A stretch of 64,000 bases of DNA from Actinomadura physcomitrii (GTDB lineage: Bacteria > Actinomycetota > Actinomycetes > Streptosporangiales > Streptosporangiaceae): the NCBI RefSeq assembly GCF_008923205.2, contig NZ_WBMS02000003.1:124001-188000 (forward strand), in the 5' to 3' direction. Positions 1 through 8,649 of the stretch are shown piece after piece. Below the pieces are notes generated by a model that was not told the origin of the DNA, made no database searches, and saw nothing but the letters and a program-made list of their open reading frames with translations. A program made the position numbers and the translations under genes. Each line of letters begins with the position of its first letter. The stretch's first letter is position 1.

Positions 1-1523
1 CCGCCCTCGCCCGGCCACTGCCTGATCAGCGGCGCGAGCCGCCGCACCGTCGTGTCGTCCCCGATCACGCCGAGCTGCGCCAGCGCCCAGTTGTGCTTGG
101 ACGGCGCCCCGAGCGCGTACCAGCGCTGGAACACCGCCCAGGAGAACTCCGCCAGCGAATGCCGGTCGCAGAAGCCGCGGACGTCCGCCGCCTCGGGCGC
201 CTTCTTGGCGAGCAGCGCCAGCAGGCGCCTCGTCGCGTCCTCGGGAAGCGCCCGGTCGCGGCCGCGGGTGAGGACGCGGGGGAGCAGCGCCGGGTCCGCC
301 CAGTCCGTCTTCGCGCTGCGCGTGGCCCGGCCCGTGAGCGCGGCGGGCAGGTCGTCGCAGTCGGGGACGGCGGGACGCGGCAGCAGATCCTCGGCGGTCC
401 CCGGCGGGAGCGCCTCCGCGAGTTCCGGCTTCGCGTGCAACAGGCTCCGCACCAGCCCGGCCGCCTGCAGGCTCCGGACCGTCTGTTCCTGCACGAAGGG
501 CGCGAGCGCCCGGACCGCCTGCACCGGATGCCGCCTCGCCGCTTCCTGCAGCGCGGCCGGCACGCCCTTGATCCCCATGCGGCCGAGCAGTGCGGGGAAG
601 AGCCGCTCGTCCGCGATCCCGAGCAGCGCTTTTAGTACGAGCGGACGTATCTCGTCGGAGTCCCCGTGGCGGTAGGCGAGGGCGGTCTCGAGCAGCGGGA
701 GGGCGTCCGCGCCGAGACCGTCGAGCAGCGTCGCGAGCACGTCGGGCACGACGGGGATCCAGCCGAACCGGTCGGCGTGGGCGGCGGTGGACAGCGAGCA
801 CAGCAGGTGCTCGTGCCCGAGGACGCCCATGCCGGACGGGTCGTCGAGGGTCTCGTCCACCCAGGCCGTCTCGGTCGGCGCCAGGTAGGACGCCGTGGAG
901 CGCCGCGCCGCGTCGCCGCGGTGCGCCGCCAGCCGCGCGACGGCGTCGCGGTACTCGTCCTCGGGGGCCGCCGCCAGCAGCGCGCGGAGCCGCTTGGCCA
1001 CGGCGTCCTCGGCGATCCACAGGGTGCGGGCGAAGTGGTCGCGGGACGTCGCGCGCCGGATCTCGCCGCGCCATCCCCGCGGCGCGCCGGCGTGGCTGTA
1101 GGCCACGAGGCGGATGACACGGTCGGGGCCGGGCCTCGCCTGCGCCGGCGGCGGGCCGAGCGCGATGGAGGACGCCTCGGTGAGGGCGCACGCGGCGAAC
1201 GCGAGCCCGTGGTCCAGGACCCAGGCGTCCACGAAGGGCGCGCCGCCGAGGCCGTCCAGGTGCTTCACCGCGACGGCGGCGAGGACCGCCGCGCCCGCCG
1301 GGTCGGCCCCGCCGTCCAGCCGCGCGCGCAGCGCCTTGGCGAGGTCGGGGTCGGTGCGCTCGTGCTCCGCCATCTCCTCGGCGATCGCCCGCGCCTCCTG
1401 CTCCCACTCGCGCGCCCGCCGCGCGGCGTCCTCGTCCAGGACGGCCTCAGGCCCGGCGACGCCGCCGTGCCGGGGGTGAAGGTGCTCGCGCCACTCGACC
1501 GGAATGTCCACCGTCTCGCTCAT
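1..1523 (-). CDS. DUF4132/HEAT-like cytoplasmic protein (3' truncated by window edge)
   Basis: The reading frame is open from an ATG at 1523 to the window edge, giving about 507 N-terminal residues of a larger soluble protein. I see no signal peptide or membrane segment. The sequence is rich in Leu/Ala helices and looks HEAT-repeat-like. The last visible part (FSWAVFQRWYALG, then KHNWALAQLGVIGDD) resembles the segment before the DUF4132 domain of large MolR/YehI-type proteins, whose function is unknown. GC3 is uniformly high in this frame only, so plus-strand frames here are shadows. It is divergent from the membrane-protein gene at 1608. The family assignment comes from remembered motif similarity and is tentative; that the frame is coding is firm. 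Confidence 0.62.
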   Translation of the reverse strand, partial: MSETVDIPVEWREHLHPRHGGVAGPEAVLDEDAARRAREWEQEARAIAEEMAEHERTDPDLAKALRARLDGGADPAGAAVLAAVAVKHLDGLGGAPFVDAWVLDHGLAFAACALTEASSIALGPPPAQARPGPDRVIRLVAYSHAGAPRGWRGEIRRATSRDHFARTLWIAEDAVAKRLRALLAAAPEDEYRDAVARLAAHRGDAARRSTASYLAPTETAWVDETLDDPSGMGVLGHEHLLCSLSTAAHADRFGWIPVVPDVLATLLDGLGADALPLLETALAYRHGDSDEIRPLVLKALLGIADERLFPALLGRMGIKGVPAALQEAARRHPVQAVRALAPFVQEQTVRSLQAAGLVRSLLHAKPELAEALPPGTAEDLLPRPAVPDCDDLPAALTGRATRSAKTDWADPALLPRVLTRGRDRALPEDATRRLLALLAKKAPEAADVRGFCDRHSLAEFSWAVFQRWYALGAPSKHNWALAQLGVIGDDTTVRRLAPLIRQWPGEG

Positions 1524-1607
1524 GGCCCCGGAACCTAACGGCTCCCGCCGACACTCGCGCGGAGCCGGTTCGGGCGGCGGCGGATCCCCAGCGGTTAGCA
1601 TCACCGG

Positions 1608-2342
1608 ATGCCGCTGATCGCAGCCGGTCGCTTCCACGCGTACGGGCCGTCCCACTGGGCGGCCCTCGGGCTGTTCGCGATCGGCTGCGCGGTGCTGGTG
1701 GCGCTCGGCCGCGCGCAGCGGACGCCGGGGACGGAGCCCGGCTCCGGGGAGCAGGCGAAGGGCTTCGGCCGGGCTTACGCGCTGGCGGTCCTGTTCGTGA
1801 TGATCGGCACGCAGGCGCACGCCCTGCTGCCCCGGGAGTGGGATCTCGGCGGGTCGCTGCCCCTGCAGTTGTGCGACGTGGCGTGGCTGACCGCGGCCGG
1901 CGCGCTGTGGACGTTCCGCCGCCGCTGGTACGCGCTGACGTACTACTGGGGGCTCACCCTGTCGGTGCAGGGGCTCCTCACGCCGGCGCTCGACGGCGGC
2001 GACTATCCGGACATCGACTACCTGGCGTTCTGGGGCATGCACCTGGTGATCGTGTGGGCGGCGGTGTACCTCACCTGGGGGCTGGGGATGCGCCCGGACT
2101 GGCGCTGCTACCGGTTCGCGGTCGCGGTCACGGTGGCGTGGGCCGCCGGCACGTTCGCCTTCAACGAGATCGCCGGGACGAACTACGGCTACCTCAACGA
2201 CAAGCCGGTGACGGGCTCGGTGCTGGACCTGCTCGGCCCGTGGCCCTGGTACGTGCTGGCCGAGGTCGTGATCATCCTGGCCGGCTGGGCGCTCATCACC
2301 TGGCCCTGGACGCGCGTGCGCCGGGACCGGGCGGCCGGCTGA
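1608..2342 (+). CDS. TIGR02206/YwaF-type integral membrane protein
   Basis: This 244-residue protein has about seven hydrophobic segments spread over its length, starting near residue 15. Internal signatures such as LPLQLCDVAW and YYWGLTLSVQGL match the TIGR02206 (YwaF) membrane family, which has no established biochemical role. The conserved loop EIAGTNYGYLNDKP is also typical of the family. The ATG at 1608 is about 85 bp from the divergent gene upstream, so the two probably have back-to-back promoters. The C-terminus ends in a short Arg-rich cytoplasmic tail. Confidence 0.8.
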   Translation: MPLIAAGRFHAYGPSHWAALGLFAIGCAVLVALGRAQRTPGTEPGSGEQAKGFGRAYALAVLFVMIGTQAHALLPREWDLGGSLPLQLCDVAWLTAAGALWTFRRRWYALTYYWGLTLSVQGLLTPALDGGDYPDIDYLAFWGMHLVIVWAAVYLTWGLGMRPDWRCYRFAVAVTVAWAAGTFAFNEIAGTNYGYLNDKPVTGSVLDLLGPWPWYVLAEVVIILAGWALITWPWTRVRRDRAAG

Positions 2343-2626
2343 CCCGCGGCCTCCCCGGCTGAATTGGACCATTCCAAATGCGGTCTGTTCTGCGCTTCTC
2401 CGTTCGTCGTATAAGTTGGGCGGTGTTTTCGGGGCGAGTAATCCGCGGCCCGCGGTTGAGATGGACATTGCGGACTATTTACTGTAAATCGCGTCCGGAA
2501 CCCTGGAATCTCGGCATTCCGCGCGTCCTCGGTGAGGCGTTGTGTCAGCCTAGATACGGCTGTAGGCATACGAGTCCGTATTGCTCAGTTCTTTGATCTT
2601 CACTGTCCGACGCACCGAGGACGCCG
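2343..2626 (+). promoter_or_regulatory. AT-richer leader upstream of the conservon
   Basis: This 284-bp gap is clearly less GC-rich than its surroundings, and no frame in it shows coding third-position bias. It probably holds the cvnA-D promoter. I could not settle on one -35/-10 pair. No riboswitch fold or rho-independent terminator is obvious. Confidence 0.4.
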
Positions 2627-4369
2627 ATGCCTGACTTCTTCGAACCCGCCGCCGGGGCCGATCGCCGGGACGTCCAGCGCCACGACAGGGCCCCGGCCTA
2701 CGGCAGGCACCGCCAGACCGGCATGCGCGTCGTCCACCTGTCGATCTCCGTGCTCCCCGCGGCCGTCGTCGGGCTGCTCGGCGCCGTCGCCGCGGCCGTG
2801 CTGTACGACGGCGGCGCCCCGCCCCGGCCGGCCCGCGCCGTACTGGCCGTCGCCGCGCTCGGCACCGTGGCCGTCCTGCTCGCCGCCGCCTGGGCCGCGG
2901 ACGCGGCGACCCGCCGGGTGGAGCGGCAGCGGGCCCAGGGCGCCGGCCGCGACCAGGAGGCCGTCCGCCGGCGGCTCGGCGAGCTCGCGTTCCTGGCCGC
3001 GCGCGGCCGGCGCGAGCTGCACGACATGGCCGAACGGCTGGGCGCGGGCGAGCAGGTCGGGCGCTGGAGCGAGCAGCCGCCGCCCGCCGACCCGGCCGAC
3101 CCCGCCGCGCAGCTCGCCTGCGAGCTGCGCCGGGCGCAGGGCGAGGCGTGGAACGCCGTGCTCGACGCCGCGAGCCGCAGACCGGCGGGCGACCGGCGCG
3201 TCGGCGTCTTCGTCAGCCTCGCCCGCCGGATGCAGTCGCTGTCGCACCGCGCCATCCAGGGGCTGGACGGGCTGGAGAACCAGGTCGAGGACCCTGACCT
3301 GCTCAAGGGCCTGTTCAAGGTCGACCACCTCGCCACCCGGACCCGCCGGCAGGCCGAGAGCCTCGCCGTGATCGGCGGAGCCGCGTCCCGCCGCCAGTGG
3401 ACCCGGCCGGTCACCGTGTACGAGATGCTGCGCTCGGCCATCGCCGAGGTGGAGCACTACAAGCGGGTCAAGGTGGTGCCGCCCGCCGAGGGCAGCGTGC
3501 ACGGCAGCGCGGTCGCCGACATCGTCCACCTGCTCGCCGAGCTGATCGAGAACGGCACGAAGTACTCGCCGCCGCACACCCAGGTGCTCGTCCGCGTCGA
3601 GAGCGTCGCCGCCGGCCTCGCCGTCGAGGTCGAGGACCGTGGCCTCGGCATCCCGCGCGAGGACCAGCGGCGCCTGAACGACCTGCTCGCCGACCAGGAG
3701 CGGGGGCACACCGAGGAGCTGCTGAGCGAGGGGCGCATCGGGCTGCACGTCGTCTCCGCGCTGGCCCGCCGGCACAAGGTCCGCGTGCAGCTCCAGACCA
3801 ACGTCTACGGCGGCACGCAGGCCGTCGTCGTGATCCCGACCGAGCTGACGGGCGGCGCGGAGGAGGAGACCGAGGCGCCGGCGCAGGCCGGGCGCCCCGC
3901 ACCGGCCCCCGCACCGGCCCCCGCACCGGCAGGGCCCCCGCCCGGTCCCCGGCACGCCGCGCCCCCGCGGCCTGACCCCGCGTACGACGGCCTTCCGCAG
4001 GACGGCTCCGCCCATGACGGTCAGGGCGCCGCCCCCGTGTTCGCGCAGGGGCCCGCCGCGCCCGCGACACACGGCCGGCCCGCGGTGCCCCACCGGCCCG
4101 CGGCGCCCACCTGGGAGACCGGCCCGCAGCCGCCGGTACCGGGCCCGGCCGCCGGGCCCGCCGTCCCGCCGCCGTCCGGGGAAAGGCCGGAACTGCCGCG
4201 GCGGCAGGCGCAGAAGCATCTGTTCCCGGAACTGGCGAACGCCCCCGCGCGCCAGGAGCCCGACCAGGAGGCCGAACACAATCCGGGACTGATGGCGGCA
4301 TTCCAGAAGGGCATGCGCAGCGCGCTCGAGAATGACGGCGCCGCGGACGCCCCGGACACCGGGAAATGA
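2627..4369 (+). CDS. cvnA: CvnA-like sensor ATPase of a conservon
   Basis: This 580-residue membrane protein is the first gene of a conservon, the actinomycete module thought to act like a eukaryotic G-protein-coupled receptor system. Two hydrophobic helices lie at about residues 38-60 and 70-92. A histidine-kinase-like HATPase_c domain follows, with an N box (LLAELIENGTKYSPP, about 303), a G1 box (DRGLGIP, about 338) and a G2 box (GRIGLHVV, about 368). From about residue 405 the tail is Pro/Ala-rich and probably disordered. No clear phosphoacceptor H box is seen, as is usual for CvnA proteins. ATG 2627 starts the operon; cvnB follows after 31 bp. The membrane location suits a sensor that recruits CvnB-D. 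Confidence 0.85.
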   Translation: MPDFFEPAAGADRRDVQRHDRAPAYGRHRQTGMRVVHLSISVLPAAVVGLLGAVAAAVLYDGGAPPRPARAVLAVAALGTVAVLLAAAWAADAATRRVERQRAQGAGRDQEAVRRRLGELAFLAARGRRELHDMAERLGAGEQVGRWSEQPPPADPADPAAQLACELRRAQGEAWNAVLDAASRRPAGDRRVGVFVSLARRMQSLSHRAIQGLDGLENQVEDPDLLKGLFKVDHLATRTRRQAESLAVIGGAASRRQWTRPVTVYEMLRSAIAEVEHYKRVKVVPPAEGSVHGSAVADIVHLLAELIENGTKYSPPHTQVLVRVESVAAGLAVEVEDRGLGIPREDQRRLNDLLADQERGHTEELLSEGRIGLHVVSALARRHKVRVQLQTNVYGGTQAVVVIPTELTGGAEEETEAPAQAGRPAPAPAPAPAPAGPPPGPRHAAPPRPDPAYDGLPQDGSAHDGQGAAPVFAQGPAAPATHGRPAVPHRPAAPTWETGPQPPVPGPAAGPAVPPPSGERPELPRRQAQKHLFPELANAPARQEPDQEAEHNPGLMAAFQKGMRSALENDGAADAPDTGK

Positions 4370-4400
4370 CGAGCCACCACGAAATGACGAGGAGCTCCCC

Positions 4401-4835
4401 TTGAATGCTGTGTCTCCGAACGAGGCCCGGGACCTTGCTTGGCTTTTGCGGGGGCTGGGCGACGAGGTTCCGGCCATTCGCGGCAGCGTGCTGCTGTCCG
4501 CCGACGGCATGCTGAAGGCGGCGCACGGTTTCGACCGCACCAGCGCGGAGCAGATGGCGGCGCTCGCCTCCAGCCTGTTCTCCATCACCCGGAGCGCCGG
4601 CACCAGGTTCGACGGGAGCAACGAGGTGCGGCAGGTCGTCGCCGAGCTGCGCTCGAGCCAGCTGTTCATCTCCTGGGCCGGTTTCAACTCCGTCCTCGCG
4701 GTGATGGCGAGCGCGGACGCCGACCCGGCCCTCGTCGGCTTCGAGATGGCCCGGCTGATCCGCGCGGTCCGGCCGTTCCTGCACACCGCGGCCCGTCCGG
4801 CAGCCGCGGCGAGCGACCGAGCGGCCTCGCCATGA
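4401..4835 (+). CDS. cvnB: Roadblock/LC7-domain protein CvnB
   Basis: This 144-residue protein matches the Roadblock/LC7 fold of CvnB: an N-terminal helix (EARDLAWLLRGLGDEVPA), then SVLLSADGMLKA and a C-terminal helix (GFEMARLIRAVRPFL). I chose the TTG at 4401 because GAGGAG lies 7-12 bases upstream and it begins just after cvnA. An in-frame ATG at 4332 inside cvnA has no such site and would add 23 unconserved residues. In MglA/MglB-like systems roadblock proteins act on small GTPases, so this is the likely regulator of the GTPase CvnD. Its stop overlaps the cvnC start (ATGA), implying translational coupling. Confidence 0.86.
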   Translation: MNAVSPNEARDLAWLLRGLGDEVPAIRGSVLLSADGMLKAAHGFDRTSAEQMAALASSLFSITRSAGTRFDGSNEVRQVVAELRSSQLFISWAGFNSVLAVMASADADPALVGFEMARLIRAVRPFLHTAARPAAAASDRAASP

Positions 4836-5197
4836 CGGCCGGTGACGAGGAGGTCTGGGTCGACGCCGCCGCCGGGCCGCTCGTCCGCCCGTACACGGTC
4901 ACCGCCGGCCGCACCCGCCCGACCGTCCGGCTCGACCTGCTGTCGCTGGTGGTGGCGACCGGCCGGCGGCCCCGGGAGATGGCCCCCGAGCACGCCGAGG
5001 CGCTCGCGTGCTGCCGCGCGCCGACGTCGGTCGCCGAGGTCGCGGCGCACCTGCGGCTGCCGGTGACCATCACCAAGGTCCTCCTCGCCGACCTGCTGGA
5101 CTGCCGCGCCATGACCACGCAGGCGCGGCACACCGCGGCCGACCCCACCGACCGAGCCCTCCTGGAGAAACTGCTCGATGGCCTTCAACGAGCCTGA
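4832..5197 (+). CDS. cvnC: DUF742 protein CvnC
   Basis: This 121-residue protein fits DUF742 (CvnC): an N-terminal segment ending in LVRPYTVTAGRT, a helix-turn-helix-like stretch (PTSVAEVAAHLRLPVTITKV) and the C-terminal LLEKLLDGLQRA. ATG 4832 overlaps the cvnB stop, and the last 20 bp overlap cvnD. Its role is undefined; DUF742 proteins sit between the roadblock protein and the GTPase in nearly all conservons. The winged-helix-like core could mediate protein or DNA contact, which is inference. Confidence 0.85.
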   Translation: MTAGDEEVWVDAAAGPLVRPYTVTAGRTRPTVRLDLLSLVVATGRRPREMAPEHAEALACCRAPTSVAEVAAHLRLPVTITKVLLADLLDCRAMTTQARHTAADPTDRALLEKLLDGLQRA

Positions 5198-5768
5198 CCC
5201 GTCCGCGCCGTCCCCGACCCAGGTCAAGATCCTCATCGCGGGCGGGTTCGGCGTCGGGAAGACGACGTTCGTCGGCGCGGTCAGCGAGATCGACCCGCTG
5301 AGCACCGAGGAGCTCATCACCACCGCGAGCGCCGGCTCCGACCACCTCGCCGGGATCGAGGGCAAGACGACCACCACCGTGGCGCTCGACTTCGGCCGGA
5401 TCACGATCGAGCAGCACGGCATCGTGCTGTACCTGTTCGGCACGCCCGGCCAGCAGCGCTTCTGGTTCATGTGGGACGAGCTGTCCGCGGGCGCCCTCGG
5501 CGCCATCGTGCTCGCCGACACCCGCCGGCTCGAGGATTGCTTCGACGCCGTCGACTTCTTCGAGAACCGCGGGACCCGCTTCCTCGTCGCGGTCAACGAG
5601 TTCGACGGCGCGTTCCGCTACGACCCGGACGAGGTCCGCGCCGCCCTCGGCCTCGACCCGCGGGTGCCGATCGTGCTGTGCGACGCGCGGGACGGCGGCT
5701 CCGCGACCGCGGTGCTGCGGGCGCTGATCCGCCATCTCCTCGTCGCCGTCCCGTCCGCCTCCGTCTGA
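5178..5768 (+). CDS. cvnD: Small Ras-like GTPase CvnD
   Basis: This 196-residue GTPase has a P-loop GGFGVGKTT near residue 16. A G3-like FGTPGQQRF follows the VALDFGRI strand, and VAVNEFDG stands in the G4 (NKxD) position, a variant usual in CvnD and MglA relatives. CDAR fits G5. There is no C-terminal prenylation box. Its gene overlaps cvnC by 20 bp, so it is co-translated with it. By analogy it cycles between GTP and GDP states at the membrane under CvnB control; its effector is not known from sequence. Confidence 0.88.
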   Translation: MAFNEPDPSAPSPTQVKILIAGGFGVGKTTFVGAVSEIDPLSTEELITTASAGSDHLAGIEGKTTTTVALDFGRITIEQHGIVLYLFGTPGQQRFWFMWDELSAGALGAIVLADTRRLEDCFDAVDFFENRGTRFLVAVNEFDGAFRYDPDEVRAALGLDPRVPIVLCDARDGGSATAVLRALIRHLLVAVPSASV

Positions 5769-5810
5769 CCCCGCCGTCCGCCGGCACAGACCCGCCACCC
5801 AGGAGCCCCC

Positions 5811-6392
5811 GTGATCCATGAGCCGCTGTACGAGCCGCCCGGCCACCTGCTGACGCCCGTCGACCCCGACGTGCCCCAACGGGTCGTCCGGCTGCGGGAA
5901 CTGCGGCTCGGGCAGGCCCCGGACGCCGAGTTCGACGCGTTCGCGCGCGAGCTCGCCGAGGCCGCCCGCCACCTCGTCGGCACCGACCTGCCGCCGTTCG
6001 CGATGGTGAACTTCGTGACCGATCGGCAGTACCTCGGCGGGCTGTACGCGCCGGAGGCGCCGGGCGCCGACCCGGCCGACGCCGTCGAGCTCGGCCGGGA
6101 GGTGCCGCTCGACCACGGGTACTGCCCGCACGTCGTCGTGCGGCGCAAGGCGCTGGTCCTGGACGACGTGTGCGACTACCCCCGGTTCGCCGGCAACCCG
6201 GTCGTCGACAAGCTCGGCATCCGCACCTATGTGGGGGCTCCCCTCATCGACCGGACGGGGACGGTGCTCGGCACGATCTGCGTCATCGACCGCGAGCCGC
6301 GCCCCTGGGGCCATGCCGGGCTCGACCTCATCAAGGAGCGGGCCGCGGACCTGATGCAGGTGATCCGCCGGCGGGAGGAACCGCTGGGCTGA
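5811..6392 (+). CDS. GAF-domain sensor protein downstream of cvnABCD
   Basis: This 193-residue protein consists mainly of one GAF domain. The core runs from LPPFAMVNFVTDRQYLGG through CPHVVVRRKALVLDD and ends at YVGAPLIDRTGTVLGTICVID, the usual GAF order. There is no output domain and no membrane segment. The GTG start at 5811 has AGGAG six bases upstream. It follows cvnD by 42 bp and is probably the fifth conservon gene. It may bind a small ligand and report to CvnA-D. CPH in the sequence recalls the bilin-Cys context of phytochrome-like GAFs, but I would not claim chromophore binding. Confidence 0.82.
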   Translation: MIHEPLYEPPGHLLTPVDPDVPQRVVRLRELRLGQAPDAEFDAFARELAEAARHLVGTDLPPFAMVNFVTDRQYLGGLYAPEAPGADPADAVELGREVPLDHGYCPHVVVRRKALVLDDVCDYPRFAGNPVVDKLGIRTYVGAPLIDRTGTVLGTICVIDREPRPWGHAGLDLIKERAADLMQVIRRREEPLG

Positions 6393-6407
6393 CCCCGGGG
6401 CGCGCGG

Positions 6408-7925
6408 TCACGACCGCCGCGGCAGCCCCGGCCACGCCTCGGGCGCCGTCGGGATCGACCGCGACGGCGGTGCGCCCGCCGTGGCGGCGACGCCGTCCTC
6501 CAGGCCGAGGACGCCGGTGGACAGCAGGCCGAACTCGGTGGCGACGCGGGCGATGTCGGCCTTCAGGAACTCGATCGCCGTGCGCGCCCGGCGCGGGTCC
6601 GCGCCGGTCTCGGCGGCCCACCGCATCACCTGGCCGATCGCGAAGGCGTAGCCGATCGCGCGGCCGGCGAGGACGAGGTGCTCCTGGCGCAGCTTCCGGT
6701 CGAGGAACGACAGGTCCAGCCGCTGCGCGGCGACCGCGGCGGCGGTGAGCGGCCATCCGGCCAGGAACCGGCTGAGCGGCCGCCCGGCGGTCCGGGAGAG
6801 GCAGTGCTCGGCGAGCTGCTGGCTGAGCAGATCGTTGGTGCCGTCGAAGATGGTGTAGACGCGGGCGTCGAGGAACGCCTGGCCGGAGATGTTGGTCGGC
6901 GACCCGCAGCGGTATCCCTCGCCGCCCGCGAGCTGCTGGTAATGGTGCGCCGAACTGAGCATCCGCTCCGTGGCGACCGTCTTGATGGCCTGGACGGCGG
7001 GAAAAGCGCCGATCATGCTCTCCTTCATGTCCAGGTCGTTCTGTAAGTAATGGTTGAGCGCCGCGCACACGGTGTAGGAGGCGTCGATGGCGGCCAGCCG
7101 GTACCGCACGAAACGGATATCCGAAAGCGGCCCCGGACCGAGTTTGCGGCGATCGGCGTAGGCGTGCGCCTCGCGGCTGATCCGGCGCAGGAATCCGCAG
7201 CCCATCGCCGCCATCATCGCGCGCGACGCCATGAGCATTTCCACCATCGGCCGCAGATTCCTGCCGTCGGCCGGGATGCGCCGGTGCCGCGGGACGACCG
7301 CGTCGATCTCGTTGAGCCCGTAGTCGATCGCTTTCAGGCCCAGCGGCTCGTACGGCTGCAGGGTGCGGAATCCTTCGCTGCGCTTGACGATGAAATAGCC
7401 GTACTCGCGGCCGTCCTTGTCGTTCTTCGCGCTGACCAGCCACCAGTGGGCGCTGATGCTGAACGCCTGCCAGTGCTTGCGGCCGCGGATCCGGTACCCG
7501 CCCTCGACCTCCTCGAAGGTGGTGCGCATGCCGGACATCGCCGAGCCGCAGCCGGGCTCGGTGGAGGCGAACCCGCAGATCGCGGGGTCGCCTCCGGCGT
7601 ACAGCGGCAGCACTTCCTGCTTGGCCTCCTCGCGGGCCCACAGCACGATGGGGCGTAACGCCACCGCCGTGATGACCGTGACGTACATGCCGACCGGGAG
7701 GTTCCATTCGGAGACGGCCTCGACGGCACGGCACATCTCGACGTGGTCGTCGCGTCCGCCGTACTCCTTCGGCAGCGTCGGCAGCAGCACGCCGGCTCTG
7801 GTCAGCAGCGTCCAATCGTCGGCGGGCAGGTTCTGCTGGGGGTAGGTCGCGGTGTCGAATCGGCGAGCGGTCGCCTCGATGCCGGCGATGAACGCGTTCG
7901 TCGACAGAGACAGAAGATCATTCAT
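6408..7925 (-). CDS. Acyl-CoA dehydrogenase family protein
   Basis: This protein has about 505 residues and the acyl-CoA dehydrogenase fold. It has an N-terminal helical domain, the FAD/substrate motif CGFASTEPGCGSAMSG, GGYRIRGRKHWQAFS, and the C-terminal helical domain. The ATG at 7925 is preferred to one 84 bases upstream, which adds a basic tail unlike the family. The motif usually read YEGTN, with the catalytic Glu of medium-chain enzymes, is IFDGTND here, so Asp replaces Glu. It may act as a variant dehydrogenase, a nitroalkane-oxidase-like flavoenzyme, or use a Glu elsewhere as isovaleryl-CoA dehydrogenase does. It is convergent with the GAF gene, 15 bp away, and appears monocistronic. 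Confidence 0.82.
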   Translation of the reverse strand: MNDLLSLSTNAFIAGIEATARRFDTATYPQQNLPADDWTLLTRAGVLLPTLPKEYGGRDDHVEMCRAVEAVSEWNLPVGMYVTVITAVALRPIVLWAREEAKQEVLPLYAGGDPAICGFASTEPGCGSAMSGMRTTFEEVEGGYRIRGRKHWQAFSISAHWWLVSAKNDKDGREYGYFIVKRSEGFRTLQPYEPLGLKAIDYGLNEIDAVVPRHRRIPADGRNLRPMVEMLMASRAMMAAMGCGFLRRISREAHAYADRRKLGPGPLSDIRFVRYRLAAIDASYTVCAALNHYLQNDLDMKESMIGAFPAVQAIKTVATERMLSSAHHYQQLAGGEGYRCGSPTNISGQAFLDARVYTIFDGTNDLLSQQLAEHCLSRTAGRPLSRFLAGWPLTAAAVAAQRLDLSFLDRKLRQEHLVLAGRAIGYAFAIGQVMRWAAETGADPRRARTAIEFLKADIARVATEFGLLSTGVLGLEDGVAATAGAPPSRSIPTAPEAWPGLPRRS

Positions 7926-8239
7926 CATGGCGTCGGCTCTCATGGTTCGATCTGACGGTGCTGGAGGTTCCGGCGGTCGGGCGCGGTGGCCGCCTCGGTT
8001 TCCGGGCACTGCGGCGGATCATTTCGCGCCGCTCGAATCATCCCCTTTCGCGTGGTTCACGTCATCGTTTATCGATCGGTCACCGGGTGCAAGGAACATC
8101 TGGCTTACCGTAAGTGGCGGTGGAAACCCGGACGGCTGGAGCGACGTGCGCGAACTCGTGGCACTGCTTTTTCTGCTGAGGCCCCGCACAACGCTACCGG
8201 CGCTCCGCGGATCGCGATCGTGAAAGAAGGAAGCTCGTA
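7926..8239. other. Non-coding stretch upstream of the acyl-CoA dehydrogenase
   Basis: In this 314-bp stretch no frame has coding third-position bias, and local GC is lower around 8020-8110. It must carry the acyl-CoA dehydrogenase promoter on the minus strand. A TTGCAC (8092-8087) could be a -35 box, but no -10 with normal spacing follows. I see nothing else. Confidence 0.35.
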
Positions 8240-8580
8240 TCGCCGCGCGGCCGTCCGCCGCGACCATCAGCAGCCGCCCGTGCCGGTCGACGCCGTCGAG
8301 CTCGCGGGTCGCCCGGTCTTGCGCGCGGACGCCCAGGTCGGTGCGGAGCCGCGCGAACCGCACGCCGCGTCCGCCGCTCGGCAGGACATCGCGGTGCGGC
8401 CGTTGTTCGCCTCGCTGGTCGGCTCGCCGTCCAGCACGTGCAGGCCGGAGGGGCCGAGGGGGAGGGAGGGCGCGTGCGCGGCGGACTCGTGCGCGGAGCC
8501 TGCGGTGGGGGCGGCGAACGCGGCCGCCGCGGCGGCGGACAGCGCCGCGGCGCGAAGGGGACGTCTTATGCGGTCATGAT
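8240..8580 (-). pseudogene. Decayed gene for a secreted protein
   Basis: On the minus strand an ATG at about 8576 is followed in another frame by a signal-peptide-like stretch (RRPLRAAALSAAAAAAFAA, then GSAHESAA) with GC-saturated third positions to about 8385. Coding bias then moves to another frame (VRFARLRTDLGVRAQD, then VDRHGRLLMVAADGR) and fades near 8240. At least two frameshifts are needed to join the pieces, and there is no intact start. I read this as the remnant of a small exported protein, family unknown. Chance bias in GC-rich DNA is the alternative. Confidence 0.35.
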
Positions 8581-8649
8581 CGGCGCGGCCGGTGACGCGC
8601 GCGTGGCCGCCAAGTGATCATCCCGGGCGGCCGCGCGCGGGTCAGCGCG

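Noticed and set aside
2378..2596. A 72-residue plus-strand open frame before the conservon
   Set aside because: It lies in AT-rich leader DNA, has no GC3 bias and no recognisable motif.
2600..5596. A 998-residue minus-strand open frame across the conservon
   Set aside because: It is antisense to cvnA, cvnB and cvnC, has no protein-family motif, and exists because GC-rich DNA lacks stop codons. The plus-strand genes have clear domains and overlaps.
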